Assembly (NCBI GenBank): GCA_009838525.1
Contig: VXRJ01000010.1
Coordinates: 36,520 to 100,519 of the forward strand
Length of the DNA: 64,000 nucleotides
Reading direction: 5' to 3'
Source: Acidobacteriota bacterium
Lineage (GTDB): Bacteria > Acidobacteriota > Vicinamibacteria > Vicinamibacterales > UBA8438
The position numbers and the translations under genes are program-made. Shown one piece after another: positions 33,491 to 41,185 of this stretch; position 1 is the first letter of the stretch; each line of letters starts with the position of its first letter. Below the pieces are notes generated by a model, which did no database searches, had not been told where the DNA came from, and saw only the letters and a list, made by a program, of their open reading frames with translations.

Positions 33491-34321
33491 CTACCAGGGT
33501 TTCTCATCGCTGACGCGCCAGCGCGCCGGCTCGTGGTGCTCCAGGTACTGCCGCCGCGTGATCCATCCGAAGATCATCGCCTTTGTCAGCCACCAGTGAT
33601 CCGGCCGGAGCGCAAAGTAGATGTGGGCCACCACCAGGCCGACCAGCGAAACCCCCACGAGACCGTGGAGGACGTACACCCAGCCCCACACCTGCTCACT
33701 CATGAGGTACTGGTTCGGCTCGAAGAAGGGGGTCGGAATCCGGAACATCATCAGGATGCCGGTGATGATCACCGTCACGCCCACAATGGTGAGGATCCAG
33801 TGGTAGAGCTGATTCCCCAACGGGTACTTCGCAGGCCTCGGCGCCGCCTTGATCTTCCCGGTCTCGCGCAGCATGAGCGCCTTGAACGCGGGGATGTCCT
33901 TCGGCCCGGCCCAGATTGACCAGAAGTCGAGCCAGACGGTGGTGTGCACGATGTGCCAGACGATGACGCCGGTGAAGATCATCCCGGCCCAGTAGTGCCA
34001 GGGCACCCAGTCGAACTGCAGGCCGAGAATCGGAAAGAAGGCGGTCACCAGCAGGACGAACATCGTGATCGACATCGACCAGTGGAAGAGCCGCGCCATG
34101 AGCGAATGGCGCAGGATGCGGGCGGGGACGGAGGTGTGCTTCGCCTCCATCGCGTCCGCCTCTTCACGCGTGCGCCGATGGCCTGCCGACAGCATCGTGT
34201 ACGCGGCATGGGCCAGCACGAACATGATGACGCAGAAGATGGTGACCCAGAGCGGATCCCAGTTCAGGTGCTGCAGGATGGGCCGCTGCCAGGGATCGTG
34301 CCCCCAGACGACGAACTCCAT
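33491..34321 (-). CDS. Integral membrane b-type cytochrome (formate dehydrogenase gamma/cytochrome b561-like)
   Basis: A 276-residue membrane protein with five hydrophobic segments, at about 24-44, 78-100, 110-130, 172-192 and 215-238. Histidines placed to bind two b haems occur in LFHWS (His80), HYWAG (His109), VWHIVH (His123/126), LYHWI (His174), VLHG (His219) and VAHIY (His233). This resembles FdnI/HydC-type quinone-reducing subunits, with an extra N-terminal helix. The small gene at 34385 precedes it by 63 bases on the same strand. The divergent PQQ dehydrogenase at 34746 suggests it could link that enzyme to the quinone pool, but no other catalytic subunit is present. Confidence 0.85.
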   Translation of the reverse strand: MEFVVWGHDPWQRPILQHLNWDPLWVTIFCVIMFVLAHAAYTMLSAGHRRTREEADAMEAKHTSVPARILRHSLMARLFHWSMSITMFVLLVTAFFPILGLQFDWVPWHYWAGMIFTGVIVWHIVHTTVWLDFWSIWAGPKDIPAFKALMLRETGKIKAAPRPAKYPLGNQLYHWILTIVGVTVIITGILMMFRIPTPFFEPNQYLMSEQVWGWVYVLHGLVGVSLVGLVVAHIYFALRPDHWWLTKAMIFGWITRRQYLEHHEPARWRVSDEKPW

Positions 34322-34384
34322 GCTCTTTCTCCTTCGCGCGTCCTGCGGCCGCCTGCGCTCGGCGGGCGCGCGCCCCGCGGCGGG

Positions 34385-34678
34385 CTAGGACATCTTGACG
34401 ACCATCGCGGCCGCCACGGGTTCGTCCTCGCGAGCCAGCTCCGATTCGAGTTGGCGGTACTCCCCGAACGCCACCCATTGCTGTTCCGTCCAGTGCTTCC
34501 GGTGCGCGCGCGGCTGGGCCGCCAGCTCCGCACCGTCGGTTCCCGTGTAGATCGGCGCCGGGTCCTTCACCGTCCGGCGGCGGTTCGCGTCTATCGGAAC
34601 CGCGTCCGTCACCTCGTGGTTCGGCAGCGGCACCGAAACGTACTCGACCCCCCGCTCGTCCACGTACACGACAGGCAT
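34385..34678 (-). CDS. Small protein of unknown function upstream of the b-type cytochrome
   Basis: A 97-residue soluble-looking protein without a signal peptide, membrane segment or cysteine. It starts MPVVYVDERGVEYVSVPLPN and has a central HRKHWTEQQWVAFGEYRQLE helix; the last residues are hydrophobic. It lies 63 bases upstream of the b-type cytochrome on the same strand and shares its intergenic promoter region (67 bases) with the divergent PQQ dehydrogenase. It may be a small accessory subunit of the cytochrome. No family is recognised. Confidence 0.6.
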   Translation of the reverse strand: MPVVYVDERGVEYVSVPLPNHEVTDAVPIDANRRRTVKDPAPIYTGTDGAELAAQPRAHRKHWTEQQWVAFGEYRQLESELAREDEPVAAAMVVKMS

Positions 34679-34745
34679 AACCGGCTATTTTACTGGCCGC
34701 GACTGCGGTAGACTAGGCGTTCCACCGGACCACCCTGGAGGCACG

Positions 34746-36818
34746 ATGATGAGAGTCCGCAGATCGGGATGGCGCCGGGCCGCGATGCTCGGCCTAGCCC
34801 TCGCGCTCGCCGCCGGCGCGGCGATGCTGATGGCGCCCGCGGAAGCGCAGGAAGCGGCGCGGGGCAATCCATACGGCGAATGGCGTTACCAGAGCGCGGA
34901 CGCCTGGGGCACCCGCTATTCGCCCATCGATCAGATCGACGCCGACAACTTCGAGGATCTAGAGGTCGCGTGGGTCTGGCGCGGCGACAACTTCAGCCCG
35001 CATCCCTACTACCTGTCGCGTTCGACCCCGAGCTATATCGACGGCGTCCTCTATTCCGTCGCCGGCTACCGGCGGACGATCGTCGCCATCGATCCGGCTA
35101 CCGGGGAAACGCTCTGGACCTACCGCGAGCCGGAGACGCGGCGGTGGCAGGAGTCGATGCGCGCCAGCTACGGCAAGGGCGTCGGCTATGGAGAGGTCGA
35201 CGGCCGCGGCGTCATCTACGTGATCACGCCGGGGTTCTTTCTGCATGCGCTCGACGCCAAGACGGGGGAGCACCTCGAGGGTTTCGGTGAGCGAGTGCCG
35301 ATCGAGGGCTTCCCCGAGACCGGTGTCGTCGACCTGCTGAAGGACCTTGGCCACCCTTACGACCCCTATGAAGGGATCCCGATGGAGATCGGCTACATCA
35401 CCAGCTCGTCGCCGCCGATCGTGGTGAACGACACCGTCGTGGTCGGCAACTCGCACGAGCAGGGCTACAGCCAGAGCCGCATCGAGAACGTCCCGGGCGA
35501 CATCCTGGGCTACGACGCGCGGACCGGCGATCACAAGTGGAAGTTCAATGTCATCCCGCAGTCCGAGAGCGAGTTCGGCTTCGACACGTGGGAGAACGAC
35601 GCGTGGGACTGGACCGGCGACGTTTCGTCGTGGGCGCCGCTGTCGGCCGACCTCGAGCGCGGCATCGTCTACATCCCGACGAACTCGCCCACCATCGATT
35701 ACTACGGAGGCTTCCGGCCGGGGAACAACCTGTTCGGCACCAGCACGATCGCGCTTGACGTCGAGACGGGACAACGCGTCTGGCACTTCCAGACGGTGCA
35801 CCATCCCATCTGGAACTACGACCTGCCGAACGTCCCGATTCTCGTCGACGTCAACGTCGACGGGCAGCAGGTGCCGATGGCGATTCAGACCACCAAGCAG
35901 GGCATGACGTTCGCGTTCAACCGCGAGACCGGCGAGCCGGTCTGGCCGATCGAGGAGCGTGAGGTTCCGGCGTCCATCGTGCCGGGCGAGCAGCTTGCGG
36001 AGACGCAGCCGTTCCCGACCTGGCCGGCGCCGCTGAACCCCCTGGGAATCTCGGAAGATGACGTCATCGACCTGACGCCGGAACTGAAGCAGGAAGCGGT
36101 CGATATCATCAGCGGATTCCGCATCGGCGGTCCCTATATGCCGCCGCTGCCGAATAACCACACCGAGGAGCGGCCCTGGATTGCGTGCGGCGCGGGCGGC
36201 CTCAACATCACCCACCCGGCCACCCTCGACCCGGAGACCGGCTACCTCTACCAGTCCAACGGGCACGCCTGCTCGGGCCGGACCGTCCGGCCGGGCGCGG
36301 AGGTCGACGCCGAGATGCACAGTTGCACGTCGGACTCCGGCGAGTGCACGACGACCGGCACGACCATTTCGGACTGGGTCCAGGGCGGCGGCGTCGCCTT
36401 CTCCGGACCGCAGGGCCTGCCGATGTACAAGCCGCCGTTCAGCAAGATCACGGCGATCGACATGAATACCGGCGAGCACGTCTTCGCCATCCCTGTCGGG
36501 GAGCCTTCCGACCGCCTGAAGAATCACCCCTCACTGCAGGGCGTCGACCTCTCGGGTGTCGGACACGAGCGCGCCCGCCCGATCCTCATGACGACCGGCA
36601 GCCTGCTGCTCGCCACGGAGGGCACGAGCGGACCGCCGGTACTCAACGCGCACGACAAGACGACCGGCGAGAAGCTCGGCTCCGTCGAGCTCCCGGCCAC
36701 CGGCCAGTACGGCATGATGACCTACCTGCACGACGGTCACCAGTACATCGTCGTTCAGATCGGCCAGGGCGGTACCTTCCCCGGTTCGCTCGCCGCGCTG
36801 CGCCTGCCACTGAACTAG
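34746..36818 (+). CDS. Secreted PQQ-dependent dehydrogenase-like beta-propeller (quinoprotein)
   Basis: A 690-residue quinoprotein, the longest of the window's set. GGAG lies 6 bases before the ATG pair at 34746. A signal peptide ends near residue 34 (AEAQ/EAA). Blades are marked by IDPATGETLWTY, YDARTGDHKWKF, LDVETGQRVWHFQ and IDMNTGEHVFAI; TVHHPIWNYDLP is the family's conserved loop. Several Cys residues (ACGAGG, HACSGR, HSCTSDSGEC) could form disulphides. No haem domain is fused. Close paralogue of the protein at 117-2081. A strong terminator follows 30 bases after the stop, so it is monocistronic. Substrate unknown. Confidence 0.9.
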   Translation: MMRVRRSGWRRAAMLGLALALAAGAAMLMAPAEAQEAARGNPYGEWRYQSADAWGTRYSPIDQIDADNFEDLEVAWVWRGDNFSPHPYYLSRSTPSYIDGVLYSVAGYRRTIVAIDPATGETLWTYREPETRRWQESMRASYGKGVGYGEVDGRGVIYVITPGFFLHALDAKTGEHLEGFGERVPIEGFPETGVVDLLKDLGHPYDPYEGIPMEIGYITSSSPPIVVNDTVVVGNSHEQGYSQSRIENVPGDILGYDARTGDHKWKFNVIPQSESEFGFDTWENDAWDWTGDVSSWAPLSADLERGIVYIPTNSPTIDYYGGFRPGNNLFGTSTIALDVETGQRVWHFQTVHHPIWNYDLPNVPILVDVNVDGQQVPMAIQTTKQGMTFAFNRETGEPVWPIEEREVPASIVPGEQLAETQPFPTWPAPLNPLGISEDDVIDLTPELKQEAVDIISGFRIGGPYMPPLPNNHTEERPWIACGAGGLNITHPATLDPETGYLYQSNGHACSGRTVRPGAEVDAEMHSCTSDSGECTTTGTTISDWVQGGGVAFSGPQGLPMYKPPFSKITAIDMNTGEHVFAIPVGEPSDRLKNHPSLQGVDLSGVGHERARPILMTTGSLLLATEGTSGPPVLNAHDKTTGEKLGSVELPATGQYGMMTYLHDGHQYIVVQIGQGGTFPGSLAALRLPLN

Positions 36819-36848
36819 AGCGGCGAGAGTCGCGAGTCGCGCAACCTG

Positions 36849-36893
36849 GAGCGCGGGTCGATCCAATCCGGATCGGCCCGCGCTCTCTTTCTT
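36849..36893 (+). terminator. Rho-independent terminator after the PQQ dehydrogenase gene
   Basis: A 16-base-pair stem (36849-36864 with 36870-36885, one G-T pair) and a 5-base loop are followed by TCTTTCTT. It ends the rightward transcript of the gene at 34746-36818. Confidence 0.8.
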
Positions 36894-36932
36894 GGGTTGC
36901 ACTGCCGGCTGCACCGCTTCGGGGTGCGCCGC

Positions 36933-37592
36933 CTACTCGTCGAGCAGGATCTGAATCTTCGGAGCGAGATCGCCGGTTTGGCCGAAGGTGGTTTCACGGA
37001 CCTTGCCGTTCCTGTCGATCAGGATGGCCGACGGCGTGCCGTGGAGGGCGTAGGTGTCGAACGTCTTCGGCGCATACTGGCGGGTAGCGAGGTACGCGCT
37101 GACCCGCTCGATCAACTGGGACTGCTGATCCGGCGGGAGGACGTCGAACTGCGGCACCTGCGGCCGGATGGCAGCGAGGGCTTGATCCCGGGTCGGTTCA
37201 CCGCTCACAGGCACCAGCTCGTCCATGGCGAGCGGAAAGGGGATTCGGTACCGAAGGCGGCCGTCGTCGAGCATTCTGGCCTGCTCCAGCATGCGGCGGG
37301 TCTCGCCGATCACTTCTCCTGTCTCGGCAAGCCGCCGGAGATTGTCGAGCGTGTTCTTGTCCCAGTCTTCGAAGGCCGTGGCTACGCCGAACACGGTGAC
37401 CGGTTCGCCAGCGAAGTGGTCGTGGACCTTGATCGCTTCGGGAATGGCGGTAAAGAAACAGCCTGGACAGTTGACCTGGAAGACCTCGAGCAGGACGACG
37501 CTGCCCCGGTGTTGATCGAGGTTGGTCGGTTCACCCTGGACCCACTCCGAGACGGAGAGGTTCGGGGCGGGACGGCCCGGAAAAAGCGGCAT
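36933..37592 (-). CDS. Thioredoxin-like (TlpA/AhpC-type redoxin) protein with inserted helical region
   Basis: A 219-residue thioredoxin-fold protein. The active site is NCPGCFF (Cys42, Cys45) and the cis-proline motif is HGTPSAIL (Thr186-Pro187). The insert between them is far longer than usual (about 140 residues, including PDQQSQLIERVSAYLATRQYAP), perhaps a helical lid. There is no signal peptide, so unlike TlpA it looks cytoplasmic. It likely catalyses thiol-disulphide exchange or peroxide reduction. It is transcribed in line with, and downstream of, the RES/Xre pair (15-base gap), which may be coincidental. Confidence 0.8.
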   Translation of the reverse strand: MPLFPGRPAPNLSVSEWVQGEPTNLDQHRGSVVLLEVFQVNCPGCFFTAIPEAIKVHDHFAGEPVTVFGVATAFEDWDKNTLDNLRRLAETGEVIGETRRMLEQARMLDDGRLRYRIPFPLAMDELVPVSGEPTRDQALAAIRPQVPQFDVLPPDQQSQLIERVSAYLATRQYAPKTFDTYALHGTPSAILIDRNGKVRETTFGQTGDLAPKIQILLDE

Positions 37593-37607
37593 GGCGGGGT
37601 GAGCGTA

Positions 37608-38123
37608 TCACGCGGACTCGGGTCCGCTCCGGAGGCGCCTCTCGTCGTCGATCAGCACAACCTGGCTGGGCCGACGACTCCCCCACTTCCAGAAGACGAC
37701 GTTCGTGTCGTCCGGACCGCTGCCGGGCGCATAGCTCCGGACCCGCAGGCCGACATAACCCGCCTCGATGAGCTGGTCGGACAACCCCTGCGACGCGGGG
37801 ATCCGTCCATTTCGCATGTCAAGCTCCCAGGTCGGACAACGAAGCTCGGCGTCGGAGACGCCGAACGCTTGCCGGTCCATGGCGCTGAGCGCGTCGAAGA
37901 CGGGTTCGGCATCAACCCTGTACGCACACAGCGTAAGCGGTTGCATCGGTCGTCCTGCCGGCTGTGCCTCACGAATCGCGGTGATCGGGAAGAGCGACAG
38001 GTAGAGAGCGGCGACCCCACGCCGATTGAAGCGGCCTCCGTAGCGACGCGCACCCTCTCCTGAGAGCGGGTTCCATGACCAGCGCGGGTCGTGCGCCTGG
38101 TAGGCGATACCGCGGAACCGCAT
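37608..38123 (-). CDS. RES domain toxin (NAD+-degrading type)
   Basis: A 171-residue RES family protein. Characterised members (MbcT, ParT, Res) split or modify NAD+ or transfer ADP-ribose. The ATG at 38123 was chosen, 16 bases after the antitoxin stop. The core GARRYGGRFNRRGVAALYLS (25-44) holds the conserved Arg31, and Tyr41 and Glu52 follow, matching the R-E-S layout. A typical tail (LIDDERRLR) closes the protein. It is paired with an upstream DUF2384 antitoxin, the normal order in this system. Confidence 0.88.
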   Translation of the reverse strand: MRFRGIAYQAHDPRWSWNPLSGEGARRYGGRFNRRGVAALYLSLFPITAIREAQPAGRPMQPLTLCAYRVDAEPVFDALSAMDRQAFGVSDAELRCPTWELDMRNGRIPASQGLSDQLIEAGYVGLRVRSYAPGSGPDDTNVVFWKWGSRRPSQVVLIDDERRLRSGPESA

Positions 38124-38139
38124 CCACCTTGACTGTCGG

Positions 38140-38490
38140 TCAGGCGTAACCACCCGCAATGACGCGGTCGAGGTAGCCATGCACGTAGTCGGCATGGCCT
38201 TCGCGAACAAGCTGGTCCGGTGTCATGCCCCCAAAGCCTGGCAGGGGCTGCGAACGGAACCAGGCGTAGGCCGCAAGTGGTGAGCCCACCTCGGCTTCGA
38301 CACGATTGAGAATCTCCATCATCTGCCGCAGGCGCGTCTGCGTCCTCGGCGCCCGAATGCGCGCGCTCCGCGACAGCGCATCGTGAGCCAGACCGAGAGT
38401 CTCGGCGATCTCAGCCTTTGTTGTCCGGAGCGCCTGCGCAATCAGCAATGGCGAGAACAGCTGATCCTCGATGAATTCCTGCATGTGCAT
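38140..38490 (-). CDS. Xre/MbcA/ParS-type antitoxin (DUF2384)
   Basis: A 116-residue antitoxin. An HTH-like N-terminal half (LRTTKAEIAETLGLAHDALS) precedes a C-terminal DUF2384 domain, where VGSPLAAYAWFRSQPLPGFGG and DQLVREGHADYVHGYL are the toxin-binding signatures. It is the cognate partner of the following RES toxin (16-base gap). A 12-base tandem repeat lies just before the start and may be its operator. Confidence 0.88.
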   Translation of the reverse strand: MHMQEFIEDQLFSPLLIAQALRTTKAEIAETLGLAHDALSRSARIRAPRTQTRLRQMMEILNRVEAEVGSPLAAYAWFRSQPLPGFGGMTPDQLVREGHADYVHGYLDRVIAGGYA

Positions 38491-38496
38491 GCCAGA

Positions 38497-38520
38497 TCAC
38501 ACCTTCTATCACGCATTCTA
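38497..38520 (-). promoter_or_regulatory. 12-base tandem repeat, putative RES/Xre operator
   Basis: On the minus strand TAGAATGCGTGA is followed directly by TAGAAGGTGTGA (10 of 12 identical), ending 6 bases before the antitoxin start at 38490. TAGAAT and GATAGA may serve as -10 elements. The site is well placed for autoregulation by the antitoxin. Inferred. Confidence 0.4.
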
Positions 38521-38551
38521 CCGTAATTTCAGCGGACGGCGGGTTTCGCGT

Positions 38552-39067
38552 TCAGGGTTGAAGGGCGCGGAACGTGACGCGGTTGAGCTCGCGGGCTCGG
38601 GCAAAAAGTTCCGTGTCTCCAGCCGGGAAACCGCTCATCTCGAGCATGTAGGCCAGGATGTCGGCCTTCTCGGCACGGCTGACGCTGGTGGGGTCAGCCT
38701 GCGGCATCGAGATCCGGATCCGTTCGAAGAGGTCGCCCAACGGCAGCCCGTCCCAGTTCCAGACGAAGTCTCCACCGGCCAAGCCGGGGGCCATGTCGAT
38801 CCCCTCCATGCCGGGACCGTGACATTCGGAACACTCGGCGTCATAGACCGGCTCTCCGCGTCGGGCCTGCGCCTCCGTGTACACGCCGTCCCAGACGGTC
38901 AATTCCTGGGCCGCCGGGCGGCCGGCCGCTGACACGACGACGAAACCCAAGGCGCCAAAAGCCAAGGTCGCGAGCACGCAGCGGAATGCCGGCCTGGAGG
39001 CCGGCGCACCCCCCGGCGCACCCGCCGTCGCACCCGAGGACGCCAGCGTCCATCGGTCGGTGTTCAT
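38552..39067 (-). CDS. Monohaem c-type cytochrome
   Basis: A small class I cytochrome c of 171 residues if the ATG at 39067 is used. CSECH is at residues 79-83, and the axial Met is probably Met121 (RISMPQADP). A hydrophobic export segment lies at about 31-48 and is cleaved near AQE. The N-terminal 30 residues come from a copy of the dispersed GCCGGC repeat, so translation may really start at a GTG at 38977; the positively charged SRPAFRC before the hydrophobic core argues for the longer form. The gene diverges from a PQQ dehydrogenase 89 bases away, for which it is the obvious electron acceptor. Confidence 0.82.
   Translation of the reverse strand: MNTDRWTLASSGATAGAPGGAPASRPAFRCVLATLAFGALGFVVVSAAGRPAAQELTVWDGVYTEAQARRGEPVYDAECSECHGPGMEGIDMAPGLAGGDFVWNWDGLPLGDLFERIRISMPQADPTSVSRAEKADILAYMLEMSGFPAGDTELFARARELNRVTFRALQP
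38986..39055 (-). repeat. Dispersed GCCGGC hairpin repeat, copy C (inverted)
   Basis: Bases 38988-39005 form a perfect 8-base-pair hairpin (GCCGGCCT/AGGCCGGC), the inverted equivalent of the copy at 18152. On the minus strand it is preceded by two further GGTGCGCCGG-like units and a GACGCTGGCGTCC stem. Unlike the other copies it may be translated, within the leader of the cytochrome gene. Confidence 0.65.
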
Positions 39068-39156
39068 CGCGCCTGATCCAACCACGCCCCGCGCGGGGCC
39101 GCAAGTGGTTGGCGTTCCCGGCCGACTGTGCGAGACTCGCCGGGCAGGAGGCTTCG

Positions 39157-41118
39157 ATGCGAAGGGAAGCAACCGCGCTCATCGTGGGGCTCGTGCTCCC
39201 ACTTGCGCCCGTCGGCGCGGCCGCGCAGCACGGCGCGCCGGACGGCGAGTGGCGCACCTACGGCGGCGACCTCGGCAGCACGCGCTATGCGCCGCTCGAT
39301 CAGATCGACGGATCGAACTTCAACGACCTCGAAGTCGCGTGGCGCTTCAAGACGGAGAACCTCGGTCCCGGGCCGGACTTCAACTACCAGACCACCCCGC
39401 TGATGGTGGACGGCGTCCTGTACGCGACGGCGGGCAGCCGGCGGAACGCGGTGGCGATCGATGCGGCGACAGGCGAACTTCTCTGGATGTACCGCCTGGA
39501 CGAGGGCGAACGGGGAGCCAACGCGCTCCGGCGGATGTCGGGGCGGGGCGTCGCCTATTGGACCGACGGCCGGGAGGACGAGCGGATCTACCTGGTGACG
39601 ATCGGCTATCAGTTGGTTGCACTCGATGCCAGCACCGGGATCCCGGTGCCGACGTTCGGGGAGAACGGCATCGTCGACCTGAAACGGCACAACGACCAGG
39701 CGATCGATCCACTCACCGGCGAGATCGGCTGGAACAGTGCGCCGATCGTCGCCCGCAATACGGTGGTGGTCGGGGCGTCGCACCGTGGCGGCAGCGCGCC
39801 GCCCAGCCGCGAGAACATCAAGGGCTACATCCGCGGCTTCGACGCGCGGACCGGCGAGCGGAAGTGGATCTTCCACACCATCCCAACCGCGAACCAGTTC
39901 GGCCGCGACACCTGGCTGAACGACTCGGCGGTCTACACCGGCAACACCGGCGTCTGGACCAACCTGACGGTGGACGAGGAACTGGGCATCGCGTACCTCC
40001 CGGTCGAGATCCCGACCGGCGACTATTACGGCGGCCACCGACCCGGCGACAACCTCTTCAGCGAAAGCCTGGTAGCCGTCGATCTGGAGACGGGCGAGCG
40101 GAAGTGGCACTTCCAGTTCGTCCACCATCCGATCTGGGACTACGACGTGCCGTGCCCGCCGATCCTGGTGGACATCACCGTGGACGGGCGCGATATCGCG
40201 GCAGTGGCGCAACCGACCAAGCAGGGGTGGGTGTTCGTCTTCGACCGGCTCACGGGCGAGCCCGTCTGGCCGATCGAGGAGCGTCCGGTCGAGCAGGGGA
40301 ACGTGCCGGGTGAGTGGTACTCGCCGACCCAGCCCTTCCCGACGAAGCCGCCGCCGTTCGAGCGTCAGGGCTTCCCCGTCGAAGAGCTGATCGACTTCAC
40401 CCCGGAGTTGCATGCCGAGGCACTGGAGTTCATCTCGCAGTTCAAGGTGGGGCCGGTCTATACGCCGCCCATCGTGCAGGGGCAGGACGGCAAGCGCGCG
40501 ACGCTCTTCGTTCCGAACGGCGCGAACTGGCCGGGTGGATCGTGGGATCCGGAAACCGGCATCCTCTACCTATATTCGCACACGCTGATGCGCGCGCTCG
40601 GCCTGGTGAATGACCCGTCGCGGTCCGACATGGACTACATCAACGGGCGGGCCGGCTCACTGACGGTGCGCGGGCTGCCTCTGTTGAAACCGCCCTGGGG
40701 CCGCATTACCGCTATCGACCTCAACCGAGGTGAGATCGTCTGGCAGATTGCGCATGGAGAAACACCTGACCGCGTGCGGAATCACCCATCGCTGCGCGGG
40801 CTCGATATTCCGCGGACCGGACGGACCGGAGGCGCCGGCGGCAGTTCGGGCGGGATTGGAACGCTGACCACGAAGACCCTCGTCATCAGCGGCGAGGGCG
40901 GAACCATCACGCGGGAGGACGGAACCCGGGGCGCGATGCTCCGGGCCTATGACAAGGCCACCGGCGTGGAACTGGGCGCGATCCGGATTCCGGCCGCGCA
41001 GACCGGATCGCCGATGACCTACCTGCTCGACGGCCGGCAGTACCTGGTCCTCGCGGTGGGTGGTGGCATTTACCGAGGCGAGCTGATCGCGTTCCGGCTG
41101 CCGGAGAGCGCGTCCTGA
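39157..41118 (+). CDS. Secreted PQQ-dependent dehydrogenase-like beta-propeller (quinoprotein)
   Basis: A 653-residue quinoprotein. CAGGAGG lies 6 bases before the ATG at 39157, a strong ribosome site; the frame extends upstream but through the repeat. A signal peptide ends near residue 24 (AAAQ/HGA). Blades are marked by IDAATGELLWMY, FDARTGERKWIFH, VDLETGERKWHFQ and IDLNRGEIVWQIA, with the family loop FVHHPIWDYDVPCP. It lacks a fused cytochrome domain but diverges from a monohaem cytochrome c gene 89 bases away. It is more distant from the paralogues at 117 and 34746 than these are from each other (for example LGPGPDFNYQTTP). Substrate unknown. Confidence 0.9.
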   Translation: MRREATALIVGLVLPLAPVGAAAQHGAPDGEWRTYGGDLGSTRYAPLDQIDGSNFNDLEVAWRFKTENLGPGPDFNYQTTPLMVDGVLYATAGSRRNAVAIDAATGELLWMYRLDEGERGANALRRMSGRGVAYWTDGREDERIYLVTIGYQLVALDASTGIPVPTFGENGIVDLKRHNDQAIDPLTGEIGWNSAPIVARNTVVVGASHRGGSAPPSRENIKGYIRGFDARTGERKWIFHTIPTANQFGRDTWLNDSAVYTGNTGVWTNLTVDEELGIAYLPVEIPTGDYYGGHRPGDNLFSESLVAVDLETGERKWHFQFVHHPIWDYDVPCPPILVDITVDGRDIAAVAQPTKQGWVFVFDRLTGEPVWPIEERPVEQGNVPGEWYSPTQPFPTKPPPFERQGFPVEELIDFTPELHAEALEFISQFKVGPVYTPPIVQGQDGKRATLFVPNGANWPGGSWDPETGILYLYSHTLMRALGLVNDPSRSDMDYINGRAGSLTVRGLPLLKPPWGRITAIDLNRGEIVWQIAHGETPDRVRNHPSLRGLDIPRTGRTGGAGGSSGGIGTLTTKTLVISGEGGTITREDGTRGAMLRAYDKATGVELGAIRIPAAQTGSPMTYLLDGRQYLVLAVGGGIYRGELIAFRLPESAS

Positions 41119-41185
41119 CTAAGCCCATCCACGCCAGGAGTTCTCGTGGCAACGGAGCTTCCAACGCGCCGGCCACGGCGCGCCG

